From the NCBI GenBank assembly GCA_019638485.1, contig JAHBTP010000001.1:806001-870000 (forward strand): DNA of 64,000 nucleotides, read 5' to 3'. The position numbers and the translations under genes were made by a program. The notes under the pieces were generated by a model that saw only the letters and a list, made by a program, of their open reading frames with translations, ran no database searches and had not been told where the DNA came from. Position 1 is the stretch's first letter, and each line of letters begins with the position of its first letter. This document shows positions 19,508 to 28,488 of the stretch, one piece after another. The stretch is from Ferruginibacter sp. (GTDB lineage: Bacteria; Bacteroidota; Bacteroidia; Chitinophagales; Chitinophagaceae).

Positions 19508-19930
19508 TTAAAATTGTAAAAATGAAAAGCCAAAAGAAAACAGACAAATAACCTTTGTAGTTTCCATGACTACAAACCACATGTGTAGTTTGGAAGAAGA
19601 TGGTCTTTTCCCTTCTATTAATAACTGAGCTCTCTTTTCTAAGGCGGGTAACATCCAAATCGTTTGAATAGCTAAGACCACAATGGCTGTTATAAACCAA
19701 AATTTTACCATAATCCCTGCAGGATGTTTTGAGTACAACAATCCGGCCAAAATGATAATAGCTAAAAATGATTCAACTCTATTAAGTGCCTTAAAGACAA
19801 TTTTACCTATGCCTAAGCCTAATGGGAGAGTAACTCCCGGGGCCTTGAACTTCAACCATGATTCCATAAAGCTGATTGCCGATATGAAACCTATCCAAAT
19901 GAATGTTGATATTAATATTATTGAAGCCAT
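19508..19930 (-). CDS. Four-helix membrane protein of unknown function
   Basis: A 140-residue protein with about four hydrophobic segments (residues 2-22, 40-65, 75-93, 118-138). It has no cysteine pair or histidine pair that would suggest metal or heme. ESWLKFKAPGVTLPLGLGIGKIVF and NRVESFLAI between the first helices look like conserved loops. I do not recognise the family. It lies 47 bp after the HTHP gene and 54 bp before the methyltransferase gene, so it is part of the NO-linked operon. Confidence 0.65.
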   Translation of the reverse strand: MASIILISTFIWIGFISAISFMESWLKFKAPGVTLPLGLGIGKIVFKALNRVESFLAIIILAGLLYSKHPAGIMVKFWFITAIVVLAIQTIWMLPALEKRAQLLIEGKRPSSSKLHMWFVVMETTKVICLFSFGFSFLQF

Positions 19931-19977
19931 TGTGTAATTATTAATTTACCACATTTTAAAACCGGTTAAATAAAATA

Positions 19978-20211
19978 TTAATGCCAAAAATTATTTGCCT
20001 GAGCTATTGTTTGGAATTCAATGGCTATAACATTTGCAGAAGCAATAAGCTGAGCGGTGTCATTTGCGTAGTCTGCCCGTAATTTCTTTCGTATTTCAGG
20101 GTCTGTTTGAATTGCAGCTATTGATTTCCTTGCCATCTTAATAGCCAACTCTCTTCCTTCTTGCGGTGTTTTTGTTATTAAAGATGTTAACCATACTTCT
20201 TTGTTCTCCAT
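19978..20211 (-). CDS. Hexameric tyrosine-coordinated heme protein (HTHP)
   Basis: This 77-residue protein matches the small HTHP family closely: VWLTSLITKTPQEGRELA at the start and FQTIAQANNFW at the end. Family members form a ring of six subunits, each binding one heme through a tyrosine, here probably Tyr48 in LRADYAND. They show peroxidase and weak catalase activity in vitro. It lies 19 bp after an Rrf2 regulator gene, which suggests a use in nitrosative or oxidative stress. Family assignment is strong; the role in the cell is inferred. Confidence 0.88.
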   Translation of the reverse strand: MENKEVWLTSLITKTPQEGRELAIKMARKSIAAIQTDPEIRKKLRADYANDTAQLIASANVIAIEFQTIAQANNFWH

Positions 20212-20230
20212 TTTTCTCTTATTTATAGTG

Positions 20231-20749
20231 TTATTTATTCTGGATACCTTTTTTATTGTGTTTATTTAATAAAGGCTTATGCGATGGTTTTAGCTTACTT
20301 CCCTTAATTCTTTTTAAAAATGTCTTTCCGGATTTTAGGCCAAGAGCCAAATCATAAAGTGAAGTGGTGGTGAGCATTTTATTGATTTCATCTCTCACCT
20401 TTACAAATTTGTGATGAACGGGGCATGGTTCTATATTACTACATTCACTGAGGCCTAAGCCACAACCATTATAGATTGAATCACCGTCAATGGCAAAAAC
20501 GATATCACTCATCTTGGTTGATTTTATTTTCCTTGAGTCAATTTCAAATCCACCGTTTGGCCCTTTATGAGAACTAAGGATGTGATGCTTTGTTAATACG
20601 CCCAATACTTTTGCGGTAAATGCCTCAGGTGAGCCGGAGTTTTTAACAACATCACCAATCTTTACCCGTCTTCCTTCCATGGATTGGGTAGCGATGTAAA
20701 TAACTGCTTTAATACCATGTTCACATGCCTTTGAAAACATCATCATCAA
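20231..20749 (-). CDS. Rrf2-family regulator with a three-cysteine Fe-S site (NsrR/IscR-like)
   Basis: A winged-helix DNA-binding domain (about residues 6-80, with HKGPNGGFEI as the wing) is followed by Cys96, Cys103 and Cys109 in CGLGLSECSNIEPCP. This spacing is that of Rrf2 proteins holding a [2Fe-2S] or [4Fe-4S] cluster, such as NO-sensing NsrR. A basic tail of about 35 residues extends beyond the core domain. It heads an operon with HTHP, a methyltransferase and RIC. Its own promoter carries dyads over both core elements, which points to autoregulation. Confidence 0.88.
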   Translation of the reverse strand: MMMMFSKACEHGIKAVIYIATQSMEGRRVKIGDVVKNSGSPEAFTAKVLGVLTKHHILSSHKGPNGGFEIDSRKIKSTKMSDIVFAIDGDSIYNGCGLGLSECSNIEPCPVHHKFVKVRDEINKMLTTTSLYDLALGLKSGKTFLKRIKGSKLKPSHKPLLNKHNKKGIQNK

Positions 20750-20755
20750 TTTTGA

Positions 20756-20773
20756 AGTACAAATTTACGTACT
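20756..20773. promoter_or_regulatory. Dyad AGTAC-N8-GTACT enclosing the rrf2 -7 box
   Basis: AGTAC (20756-20760) and GTACT (20769-20773) are inverted 5-mers. The 8-bp centre overlaps the minus-strand -7 box TAAATTTG at 20760-20767. This is the position expected for a repressor operator. The binding protein is not known; the Rrf2 product is the natural candidate. Confidence 0.45.
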
Positions 20774-20792
20774 ATTTTGTATTTCCGACAAA
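20760..20792 (-). promoter_or_regulatory. Promoter of the rrf2-HTHP-RIC operon
   Basis: On the minus strand: TTTG (complement of 20789-20792), 21 bp, then TAAATTTG (complement of 20760-20767). The -33 part also lies inside an imperfect dyad, TTTCGGACA/TGTCGGAAA, with one mismatch. Confidence 0.65.
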
Positions 20793-20904
20793 AATGTCCG
20801 AAATTGTGTTTTTGTTATAGATTTTATTACCCAGGTTTAAATGTTGTATTAATCCTTAGTTATGAAAGAAGATAAAGGCGGGAAGTATGGAGAAGGAAAG
20901 TGAA

Positions 20905-21669
20905 TTAATTCAATTTAGGTTTTCTTGATCCCAGCCATAATAAAAGGCTTAAGGTAATAATAGCCGGTAGAAGTAAAATTAAAAGGCCTAATGAAGGTTT
21001 CTTTTTACCTGTGGCAGGATCGTATGTAAAGCAGGAGAAGATGGTGTTTTTTGCCGGTAGCGGATAAGAAAAAACAAATTCATTATTTATTTCCTTTATT
21101 AAGGATAGGAGAGCTCTTTCATCACGCATACCAAGAAGTTTTTTGCCGATATATCCGTTTTCATTTATGCCAACTAAAAGTGCTTCATGATCAAATTGAG
21201 CAGTGGTACTGTCCCAAGTTGGATAAAAATCAATAGCTGTCTTTAATGAATCAATTTGAGGAGTAGTTGCAAAAATCCATTGTTTATTATTTTGTAATTG
21301 AAATCTTGCAGCCAGGCTTTGCATTTCACTGAGGCTGTCTTTAGGGTCGAAACTGACTACTAAAACAGAAAACTTCCTTTTGTTATCCAAACTTCTTAAA
21401 TGGTCATGCAATTGCAAAAGAAAGGGACTGCATATACCTGTGCATCGGGTAAAAACCAAAGCCATGATAATTGGCTTTTGAGCATAAAGATCAGATAAAT
21501 GAAAATTCCCCTCCATGGTGTTGAGGGGAATATCAATCATCTTAGTATAAACCTTGCTTTCCTCTGAAAAATTATAAATATCACCTGCAGTTGGAAGGGT
21601 TTGTCCAAACAAAGGTGTACTTAATGTGAGAGAGGTGAGGGTTGTGAAGAAGAAAATACTTTTAAACAT
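20905..21669 (-). CDS. SCO1/SenC/PrrC-family copper chaperone, membrane anchored
   Basis: SCO proteins load or reduce the CuA site of heme-copper oxidases. The thioredoxin-like fold has the copper-binding TRCTGICSP (CxxxC) and a distal His in QFDHEALLVG. A signal peptide (MFKSIFFFTTLTS) starts the protein and a single C-terminal helix anchors it. I start at ATG 21669; this overlaps the 3' end of the subunit I gene by 49 bp. The frame is open to 21729, which would give an atypical N-terminus. It is the third gene after the CuA subunit II and subunit I. Confidence 0.85.
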   Translation of the reverse strand: MFKSIFFFTTLTSLTLSTPLFGQTLPTAGDIYNFSEESKVYTKMIDIPLNTMEGNFHLSDLYAQKPIIMALVFTRCTGICSPFLLQLHDHLRSLDNKRKFSVLVVSFDPKDSLSEMQSLAARFQLQNNKQWIFATTPQIDSLKTAIDFYPTWDSTTAQFDHEALLVGINENGYIGKKLLGMRDERALLSLIKEINNEFVFSYPLPAKNTIFSCFTYDPATGKKKPSLGLLILLLPAIITLSLLLWLGSRKPKLN

Positions 21670-23090
21670 TTTGAAACGATATTTCCAAGAAGCAATAGTA
21701 TTGCTATCAAATAAGCCAATGCAAACCATGCGCCTGCTGAAGCTAATATTGCGGCTGATGTAAATTCTTCCGGATATAAAGCATACCTTCTAGGCACAGA
21801 GTAAGCACCTGCAATATAAAACATTAACACGAATCCAAAACCGCCTATTACCAATATACTCAGTTTGACTAATTGTGCTTTGGAAATATTTTTTGAATCT
21901 GTTCCTGCAAATTGATTAGCGGCCCATACAAAAAATGCAAGACTAAACAACACATTACCCATAACATTATAAGTATGAAAGTGAGCTGGAACCCAAAGCG
22001 TATTATGTAAAATGATATTGTTTGAAATAGTGGCATCAATCAAAGCGCCAACTCCTCCTATAATCCATCCCACTAAGCCAAGGAAGAATAATATATTAGT
22101 TAATGACCATTTAATTTTATTACCATAAATTAAAACAATCACACTAACTATTGTAACAGCTGCTGATGGAATGCTGGCAAAGTATGAAGCAAATTGACCA
22201 ACCAGTTGAAAACCGTAGGGCTGAACAAAGTCCATATATAAATGATGGAAGAATGCAGTAAGAACAAATACCATAGTGCAGTTCCAACCTACAGCGACAT
22301 ACCATGTTGTTTTAAATTTTGGACGACCGCTCACTTCCGGAAGCAGTTCATACAATGTAGCTAAGCCTAAGTATAGCGCTTCATTAGCAATAGTATGACC
22401 AAAGAAATAGGTTAGGTTCTTCATTAAGAGCGGGTCATTAGTAAATGTACCGTTTGAAAAATATTCAGCATAAAACAATACAAGAAGTATAACAGCGGTT
22501 ATTAATGAAATGAGGATACCAATTATTGATACCATCGTAATTAAAATGAATGGAGGGGTCTCCACTGCAACATCATGTTTCTTAGTAAAATGTTGCCATG
22601 CAAATGACTGTCCTAAGGTATATTTTTTTAGTATTTGCATAATCATGCCAACAGACCATACTAACCAACCAACCCCCAAAACAGTGAGGCCAATTAAAAA
22701 CCATAATGTAGCCCATTCTTCCCATGCAACCCTAAACGGAAGAGGGTATAGGAAAGTCCAACCGGCATGAAATTTTCCAATAAAACCAACAACCCATAAA
22801 ATAACCACACCCACTACAGTAAGTACGAATGCAAAAACGTTTAAGGAGGTGGATACTTTTACATAACGGGCAAGTAAGTAATTTACCGCAGCCATCCCTG
22901 CCACGGCCCAAATCCCAATCATGGTAAGCCCATGAACAGTCATTAAGGAATAAAAAGTTACCGGGGAGATGTCAATATCCCTTCCTTGGTTGAATCGCAT
23001 GGTAATACCGAAGGAAATGGCAAGAACAAATAAAACCAGTATAGTAATAATCCATGCGGAAGTGATACGCTTAAATGATAATGTAGGCAT
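21621..23090 (-). CDS. Heme-copper subunit I without the active-site tyrosine; probable NO reductase catalytic subunit
   Basis: A 489-residue protein with about 12 transmembrane helices. All six metal-binding histidines are in place: H53 and H372 for the low-spin heme, H370 for the high-spin heme, and H232, H282, H283 for CuB. In oxygen reductases the residue four positions after the first CuB ligand is the cross-linked Tyr (HPxVY). Here the segment is GHTIANEALY, so that position is Asn236, followed by Glu238. Loss of this Tyr is the mark of NO reductases that evolved from oxygen reductases. With a CuA subunit II, SCO, and an Rrf2-RIC operon next door, NO reduction is the best inference. The fold is certain; the substrate is not proven. 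Confidence 0.82.
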   Translation of the reverse strand: MPTLSFKRITSAWIITILVLFVLAISFGITMRFNQGRDIDISPVTFYSLMTVHGLTMIGIWAVAGMAAVNYLLARYVKVSTSLNVFAFVLTVVGVVILWVVGFIGKFHAGWTFLYPLPFRVAWEEWATLWFLIGLTVLGVGWLVWSVGMIMQILKKYTLGQSFAWQHFTKKHDVAVETPPFILITMVSIIGILISLITAVILLVLFYAEYFSNGTFTNDPLLMKNLTYFFGHTIANEALYLGLATLYELLPEVSGRPKFKTTWYVAVGWNCTMVFVLTAFFHHLYMDFVQPYGFQLVGQFASYFASIPSAAVTIVSVIVLIYGNKIKWSLTNILFFLGLVGWIIGGVGALIDATISNNIILHNTLWVPAHFHTYNVMGNVLFSLAFFVWAANQFAGTDSKNISKAQLVKLSILVIGGFGFVLMFYIAGAYSVPRRYALYPEEFTSAAILASAGAWFALAYLIAILLLLGNIVSKCLKVFSSSQPSPLSH

Positions 23091-23098
23091 AGTTTACA

Positions 23099-23656
23099 TT
23101 AATTAACAGTGAAAGATGATCTCATAACAGCATGTCCTGCTCCACAATATTCAAGGCACAGTATATTATAATTACCGGGTTTGGTAAACTTAAATCTTAA
23201 TCTGTTTACATAACCGGGCATCGCTTGTGTTTGGGTAATCAGTTCAGCTTTATCATTATAAATGCCAAACCCATGAGTAACGTCTGAGCTGGTAACTCTA
23301 AATTCAACTACCTTATCTACCGGTACAGTAATATCAGGTTCCATGCTTGGGTTATTAGGGTCAATAGCTTGTGATGACATCATAAACATATACTGCATAG
23401 CACTTACATGAATCACCTTAGCAGGAGCGTCATTTGCGAATGCATAATAAGGCGATTTGGGAATCGTAATAAAAAGTAAGATAACCATGGCACCGGTAAA
23501 CAGCAGAAAAAAGATAAATCGCTTTCCGGTGGGATTCTTAATTCCATTATCTTCCTTGTTTCCAACCGATGAACGGTAAACGAAAGTAAATACCCCCGCA
23601 ATGATTACGGCTAAAACAAGAAATAGTGTTAAAATGAACATGTGCTCTTTCATCAT
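23099..23656 (-). CDS. Heme-copper oxidase/NO reductase subunit II with CuA site
   Basis: A 185-residue protein with two N-terminal helices (about 7-27 and 47-64) and a periplasmic cupredoxin domain. The CuA ligands are complete: H128 in THGFG, then C167, E169, C171, H175 and M178 in CLEYCGAGHAVM. It would accept electrons from a soluble donor and pass them to subunit I, encoded 8 bp downstream. There is no fused cytochrome c, unlike the second complex in this window. Confidence 0.9.
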   Translation of the reverse strand: MMKEHMFILTLFLVLAVIIAGVFTFVYRSSVGNKEDNGIKNPTGKRFIFFLLFTGAMVILLFITIPKSPYYAFANDAPAKVIHVSAMQYMFMMSSQAIDPNNPSMEPDITVPVDKVVEFRVTSSDVTHGFGIYNDKAELITQTQAMPGYVNRLRFKFTKPGNYNILCLEYCGAGHAVMRSSFTVN

Positions 23657-23683
23657 GAAAAGAAATTATGATAAAAAAATGCT

Positions 23684-23712
23684 TTCCTAAGAAGTAGTTT
23701 AATTCCTAAGAA
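23684..23712. promoter_or_regulatory. Tandem TTCCTAAGAA repeats downstream of the NOR-like promoter
   Basis: Two identical 10-mers, TTCCTAAGAA at 23684-23693 and 23703-23712, start 19 bp apart. Each is a partial palindrome (TTC....GAA). They lie between the -7 box and the start codon of the CuA/subunit I/SCO operon, where a repressor would block transcription. Confidence 0.5.
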
Positions 23713-23726
23713 TTAAATAATTCAGC

Positions 23727-23759
23727 CAAAAGTAATAAAATATTTAAAAAAAAGACAAA
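23727..23759 (-). promoter_or_regulatory. Promoter of the CuA-subunit I-SCO operon
   Basis: On the minus strand: TTTG (complement of 23756-23759), 21 bp, then TACTTTTG (complement of 23727-23734), 70 bp before the ATG. The -33 element lies in the oxyR terminator. Confidence 0.65.
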
Positions 23760-23772
23760 ATTGTCTTTTTTT
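23746..23772 (-). terminator. Terminator of oxyR
   Basis: An A/T-rich hairpin is centred on gacaa/ttgtc and flanked by long A and T runs. It overlaps the end of oxyR and reads as a terminator on the minus strand. Confidence 0.6.
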
Positions 23773-24751
23773 ATTTTTTCATACTATTTCGAAGGTTTAG
23801 TTCCTTTTGTATGGCAGAGGATAATACTATGGGAGAGAGGTTTGATGCTGAAGTTTTGCAAATAGGAGCTATCTTATTTATTATTTCGTGATAGAGCAGG
23901 CTGACCATTTTTCGTTTCGCGAAATGATGATGATAAATCATTCCAACCTCTCGGAAAGGAGCCGGTGAGTGAAGATAACTAATAAGTTTTTTGTCTTTTT
24001 CTTTAAAATGAAGAGTGGAAGAATAAGGTAAAAGTGTTTTCCCATTGTTTGCCTGGGTAAAACGGATGAGACTATCTATTGAGCCAGCCTTGAAATTGAT
24101 ATTAAGTGTAGGGTTTATTCTTTTTTTATTTCTTTCACAAAAATTAATAACCTGATTACGCATACAATGCCCTTCCTCTAATAGCCAAAAATTATCAGTA
24201 TTTATAGTTTGTATTGAAAGCCTCTTCTTTGATTTGCCGGATGTATCATATAGTACAAAAGATTCCTTGTATAAAGGGATTTCATTAAGATTATTTTCGT
24301 TTATCGGTGTAGATATAATACCGATATCTAAATCTCTGGATTGAAGATTACGTAAAATCTCGTCGGTGTTTTTTTCTTTAATCTCAATGAATAATTGCGG
24401 ATACTTTTTTGAAAAGTGTGGTAGGAATTGAGGAAGCAAGAAAGGCGCAACGGTAGGGATACATCCTAATTTTATTGTTCCTCCCTTGATGCCCTTAATC
24501 TCCAAAACACTTTCGTTCAGTTGATTTATTTCATTCACAATAATTCTAATCCTGCTAATAATAATTTCCCCTTCACGTGTTATTTCTACCGGCTTTTTCT
24601 TTCTGTTAAACATGGTTATACCAACCTCTTGTTCAAATTTTGATATCATGGTGCTGAGAGTGGACTGAGATATAAAGCACTTTTCTGCCGCTGTTTCAAA
24701 GTGACGGTGTTCGGCAAGAGACAGGATGTATTGAAACTGTTGAATATTCAT
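23771..24751 (-). CDS. oxyR: Peroxide-sensing LysR-type regulator OxyR
   Basis: An N-terminal winged helix-turn-helix (residues 1-60) and a C-terminal LysR sensor domain. The redox pair Cys196 and Cys205 sits in [14 protein letters not shown], with the same spacing of nine as C199/C208 of E. coli OxyR. Peroxide would form the disulfide and activate transcription. The gene is divergent from katA with 84 bp between the starts, a classic regulator-target layout. At 326 residues it is about 20 longer than E. coli OxyR, mostly at the C-terminus. Confidence 0.92.
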   Translation of the reverse strand: MNIQQFQYILSLAEHRHFETAAEKCFISQSTLSTMISKFEQEVGITMFNRKKKPVEITREGEIIISRIRIIVNEINQLNESVLEIKGIKGGTIKLGCIPTVAPFLLPQFLPHFSKKYPQLFIEIKEKNTDEILRNLQSRDLDIGIISTPINENNLNEIPLYKESFVLYDTSGKSKKRLSIQTINTDNFWLLEEGHCMRNQVINFCERNKKRINPTLNINFKAGSIDSLIRFTQANNGKTLLPYSSTLHFKEKDKKLISYLHSPAPFREVGMIYHHHFAKRKMVSLLYHEIINKIAPICKTSASNLSPIVLSSAIQKELNLRNSMKK

Positions 24752-24783
24752 CTATTTTATCAATATTTATATCTAAAATATCA

Positions 24784-24815
24784 TTTTTATAGAACAATAG
24801 TACGAAGTACTTTCG
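24784..24815 (+). promoter_or_regulatory. katA promoter with an AGTAC-N3-GTACT dyad
   Basis: TACTTTCG (24808-24815) is one base off the -7 consensus, with TTTT at 24784-24787 in the -33 position. The dyad AGTAC-GAA-GTACT at 24799-24811 overlaps the -7 box and lies between oxyR and katA. It could be an OxyR or other operator, but it does not resemble the E. coli OxyR site clearly. Confidence 0.4.
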
Positions 24816-24835
24816 AGCAAAGAAAAATATATTAT

Positions 24836-26305
24836 ATGCATAACCAAACAAAAAAGCCGTTAACGTCAGTATCTGGCAGGCCAATAGCAGAAAATCAACA
24901 TGTAAAAACAGCCGGGAAGCGTGGCCCCATGTTGTTGGAAGATTATTGGTTTTTAGAAAAATTAGCACATTTTGACAGGGAGGTTATTCCTGAACGCAGG
25001 ATGCATGCTAAAGGTTCTGGCGCCTTTGGTACATTTACCGTAACTCACGACATTTCAAAATACACTAAGGCCAAAATATTCTCATCCATTGGAAAGAAAA
25101 CTGAAGTATTTGTTAGGTTTTCTACAGTTGCAGGTGAGCGTGGTGCTGCCGATGCGGAAAGAGATATTAGGGGGTTTGCCATTAAATTTTATACAGAAGA
25201 AGGTAATTGGGACCTCGCAGGAAATAATACTCCGGTTTTCTTTCTAAGAGACCCTTATCGCTTTCCTGATTTGAATAAGGCAGTTAAAAGAGACCCCCAA
25301 ACCAATTTACGTAGTGCTAATCATAATTGGGATTTTTGGACATTGCTTCCCGAAGCACTACATCAAGTTACCATAACGATGAGTGATCGTGGAATCCCGT
25401 TTTCATATCGCCACATGAATGGATATGGAAGCCATACTTTTAGCCTTATTAACGAAAATAATGAAAGGGTATGGGTGAAATTTCATTTTAAGACAGAGCA
25501 GGGAATAAAAAACCTAACGAATGAAGAGGCGGCAGCAAAAATTGGAAAAGATAGAGAAACCCATCAGCGTGATTTATTTAATGCCATTAAAAATGGAGAT
25601 TTTCCAAAATGGAGATTGAAAATACAAATTATGACAGAACAAGAGGCTTCAGCTTGTTTATTTAATCCTTTTGACTTAACCAAGGTGTGGCCGCACAGTG
25701 ATTATCCACTGTTAGATGTAGGAGTCCTAGAACTAAATAAAAATCCTGAAAATTATTTTGCAGATGTAGAACAAGCTGCATTTAATCCGGCTAACGTGGT
25801 ACCCGGAATAGGGTTTTCACCTGATAAAATGTTGCAGGGTAGATTATTTTCTTATGGTGATGCACAGCGGTATCGTCTTGGAGTTAATCATTATCAAATT
25901 CCGGTAAACCAACCCAAGTGTCCATTTCACAACCCGCACAGAGATGGAGCTATGCGTGTAGATGGTAATGAAGGATCAACCTTACATTATTTCCCTAACA
26001 GTTATGGACAATGGGAGGAGAACAAAGCCAATTTAGAACCTGCATTAACCCTGCATGGGGATGCAGCTCATCATGATTTTAGAGAAGATGATAATGATTA
26101 TTATACTCAACCGGGTAACCTGTTTCGGTTGATGACCTCCGCTCAACAGCATGTATTATTTGCAAACACCAGAGATGAAATAAGTGGCGCAGAAAAATTT
26201 ATTCAGGAAAGGCATATTATTAATTGCTATAAGGCTGACCCTGCTTATGGAGAAGGCGTTGCCAAAGCACTACAAATAGATATCTCCACCCTGGATTTAA
26301 AATAA
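24836..26305 (+). CDS. katA: Monofunctional heme catalase
   Basis: The enzyme turns hydrogen peroxide into water and oxygen. It is a clade 3-size small-subunit catalase of 489 residues. It has [13 protein letters not shown] with the distal His57, the [13 protein letters not shown] stretch, [13 protein letters not shown], and [14 protein letters not shown] with the proximal heme Tyr. I start at ATG 24836 ([11 protein letters not shown]); the frame is open back to 24701, but that stretch overlaps oxyR and does not look like catalase. Confidence 0.95.
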   Translation: MHNQTKKPLTSVSGRPIAENQHVKTAGKRGPMLLEDYWFLEKLAHFDREVIPERRMHAKGSGAFGTFTVTHDISKYTKAKIFSSIGKKTEVFVRFSTVAGERGAADAERDIRGFAIKFYTEEGNWDLAGNNTPVFFLRDPYRFPDLNKAVKRDPQTNLRSANHNWDFWTLLPEALHQVTITMSDRGIPFSYRHMNGYGSHTFSLINENNERVWVKFHFKTEQGIKNLTNEEAAAKIGKDRETHQRDLFNAIKNGDFPKWRLKIQIMTEQEASACLFNPFDLTKVWPHSDYPLLDVGVLELNKNPENYFADVEQAAFNPANVVPGIGFSPDKMLQGRLFSYGDAQRYRLGVNHYQIPVNQPKCPFHNPHRDGAMRVDGNEGSTLHYFPNSYGQWEENKANLEPALTLHGDAAHHDFREDDNDYYTQPGNLFRLMTSAQQHVLFANTRDEISGAEKFIQERHIINCYKADPAYGEGVAKALQIDISTLDLK

Positions 26306-26326
26306 TTGGAAATAAAATATCCCTAT

Positions 26327-26360
26327 AAAAAAAGCCTGTTTATTTAACAGGCTTTTTTTT
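26327..26360 (+). terminator. Terminator after katA
   Basis: The stem gcctgtt/aacaggc, extended by A-T pairs, has a 5-nt loop and is followed by eight T. Confidence 0.85.
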
Positions 26361-26435
26361 AAATTTGTTAGCAGATTTGCCATTGTGTGAATGAATGGGT
26401 AATGTTACTTTTGGAAGATTAATTTATTGGGTATT

Positions 26436-26657
26436 ATGGTACATTCAAAAGAGGATATTATAAAGGCAATTGGGAAAAATGTGCGTAAGCATAGAAAAGA
26501 AAAAAAACTTACTATTGAAACACTTTCAATAAAAGCATCCATTGATTATTCTCAATTGGTACGAATTGAAAACGGTAAAGTGAATACCAGTATCTACAAT
26601 ATGTTTTTGATTGCAGAAGCATTAAACATTGCTACATACGAATTACTACTTCTATAG
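26436..26657 (+). CDS. Small XRE-family DNA-binding protein
   Basis: A 73-residue protein made almost only of one XRE helix-turn-helix: IGKNVRKHRKEKKLTIETLSIKA then DYSQLVRIENGKVNTSIYNMFLIAEAL. There is no sensor domain. I use ATG 26436; a TTG at 26427 is in frame but less likely. It stands alone between katA and the nirK operon, so it could regulate either or neither; the sequence gives no clear operator. Confidence 0.75.
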   Translation: MVHSKEDIIKAIGKNVRKHRKEKKLTIETLSIKASIDYSQLVRIENGKVNTSIYNMFLIAEALNIATYELLLL

Positions 26658-27119
26658 CTACTTTAAACTGTCTCTACTAAGGATTACATACTAAATGCTC
26701 TCCTATAATAAGTTAGTAACAATCCATTCTCTCCTGTATTTAAATCTAATTTTAACATATCTATTTTAAACACCTGTTTTTAAGTGCTTAACGGGTTAAT
26801 TGAGTTGATGATAGTATTTATTTTTCAGGTGCTATCTGATAATTCGCTCAGCAATATTTTTTATAATCCTATATTTAATGCATGAGCATTGAAAGGAAGT
26901 CTTATTCATTTTCTTTATTCTTTATAATATGAAACTGTAAAAATTTTCCATTGTAATGCTGAAAACGAACAGTCATGCTTTTGTAAAAGGGAAATTATTT
27001 TGTCATTTGTTGCGAAAACATATTTTCTTTTAACTAACTAAAATCATATCTAATAGTAACTATGGTCATAAGAAAGCAATTGAATAATGACTCCCTTCGC
27101 ATTTGAAAATTAAATACTA
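26658..27119. other. 462-bp non-coding stretch before the nirK operon
   Basis: Strongly AT-rich. I see no ORF with coding character, no tRNA-like structure and no clean TTTG/TAnnTTTG promoter pair. The nirK operon must be expressed from here, so its promoter is either degenerate or depends on an activator. No convincing Crp/Fnr palindrome was found by eye. Confidence 0.5.
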
Positions 27120-28472
27120 ATGCTTAAAAATAATATCGTGTTGAAGGGTGTGCTAATATTCATTATTTCTCTTTCATTTTTTTCACTTCATTCTATTGCG
27201 CAGGAATCAAATTTAAATGACAATAAACTGAATATTGGAATTCAGCTTAGGCCAAGACTTGAATATCGGGAAGGCGCATTTCGGCCCTTGAATGATGGAG
27301 AGAAGCCTGCAGCATTAATTAGCGAGCGAGCACGTTTAACTTTTGATTATACCTACAAAGACCTACTCTCGGTAAAAGTTTCTCCGCAAAGCGTAGGTAT
27401 TTGGGGGCAGGAAAATATGGTACAAGGCGCTGAAACCGGAGGTAGCCATTTTTCATTGTTTGAAGCTTGGGCAAAGTTGAAATTATCCAATCATTGGAAT
27501 GTTCAATTTGGTCGTCAGGTAATTTCATTAGATGATGAACGCTTTTTTGGTGCTTTAGATTGGGCACAAGGAGGCCGCGCACATGATGCCGTTTCTGTGC
27601 ATTTTCAAAAAGATAAATTTAAGGTTAGTGGATTTTTTGGGTTTAATCAGAATTATAAATCTCTTTACGGAAATAATTTAAGTAATCCTACCGGAAATTT
27701 TTATGCTACCAATGATGCCTATCCTTATAAATGGATGCAAACAGTTTGGGCTTCCATGCCTGTTGGCAAAACAAATTCTTTAACATTTTTGTTGAATAAT
27801 GTTGGCTTGCAGAATTTTACCTTGCCGACTAGAGACTCTACCATATATTTTATGCAATCACTTGGCACTAATTTTTTCTTTAAGCAAAAAAAGGTTAATG
27901 GTAACCTGTCTGCTTTTTATCAACTTGGTGATAATAGTTCAGGAACAACTACTCAAGCCTATTTACTTGCTGTTTATGGAGGCTATCAAATAAACAAAAA
28001 ATGGAATGTAGGAATTGGAAGTGATTGGCTTAGTGGAAATGATGTAGGTAGTGGACAAAGTAAGAATAAAGCATTTAACCCGTTATTTCATACTGGACAT
28101 AAGTTTTACGGGAATATGGATTATTATTATTCAGGTAGTGGGCATAAAAATGCAGGCTTATCCGACAGTTATTTAAAGGTGAATGGTAAAACTAGTAGTA
28201 CAACTAATATAAATATTGTATTGCATCAGTTTATGTCAACAGGTGAAATTTATGACGGGGTGAAAAAGTATAATCAAAACTTAGGTCAGGAGGTTGATTT
28301 ATCTGTTAGCCATCAAATAAATAAGTTTGCTAACCTCACAGCTGGCTATTCATTTTACCTAACAACATCAACAATTAATTTTTTAAAGAGCGTACCTGAT
28401 GCGAGGGATTATCAGCAATGGGCATGGGTTGCCATTAATATTACACCAGCTTTTTTTATTAATAATCACTAA
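27120..28472 (+). CDS. Outer-membrane beta-barrel, alginate-export-like porin
   Basis: A 450-residue protein with a signal peptide (cut near SIAQ) and a barrel of alternating polar/hydrophobic strands. The N-terminal part has the alginate_exp family pattern: [38 protein letters not shown], and [28 protein letters not shown]. In Bacteroidota these are general outer-membrane channels; the name says nothing sure about alginate. It is the first gene of the nirK operon (16 bp before nirK), so uptake of nitrite or release of a product is a possible role. Confidence 0.75.
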   Translation: MLKNNIVLKGVLIFIISLSFFSLHSIAQESNLNDNKLNIGIQLRPRLEYREGAFRPLNDGEKPAALISERARLTFDYTYKDLLSVKVSPQSVGIWGQENMVQGAETGGSHFSLFEAWAKLKLSNHWNVQFGRQVISLDDERFFGALDWAQGGRAHDAVSVHFQKDKFKVSGFFGFNQNYKSLYGNNLSNPTGNFYATNDAYPYKWMQTVWASMPVGKTNSLTFLLNNVGLQNFTLPTRDSTIYFMQSLGTNFFFKQKKVNGNLSAFYQLGDNSSGTTTQAYLLAVYGGYQINKKWNVGIGSDWLSGNDVGSGQSKNKAFNPLFHTGHKFYGNMDYYYSGSGHKNAGLSDSYLKVNGKTSSTTNINIVLHQFMSTGEIYDGVKKYNQNLGQEVDLSVSHQINKFANLTAGYSFYLTTSTINFLKSVPDARDYQQWAWVAINITPAFFINNH

Positions 28473-28488
28473 TTCTAAAATCAATAAA

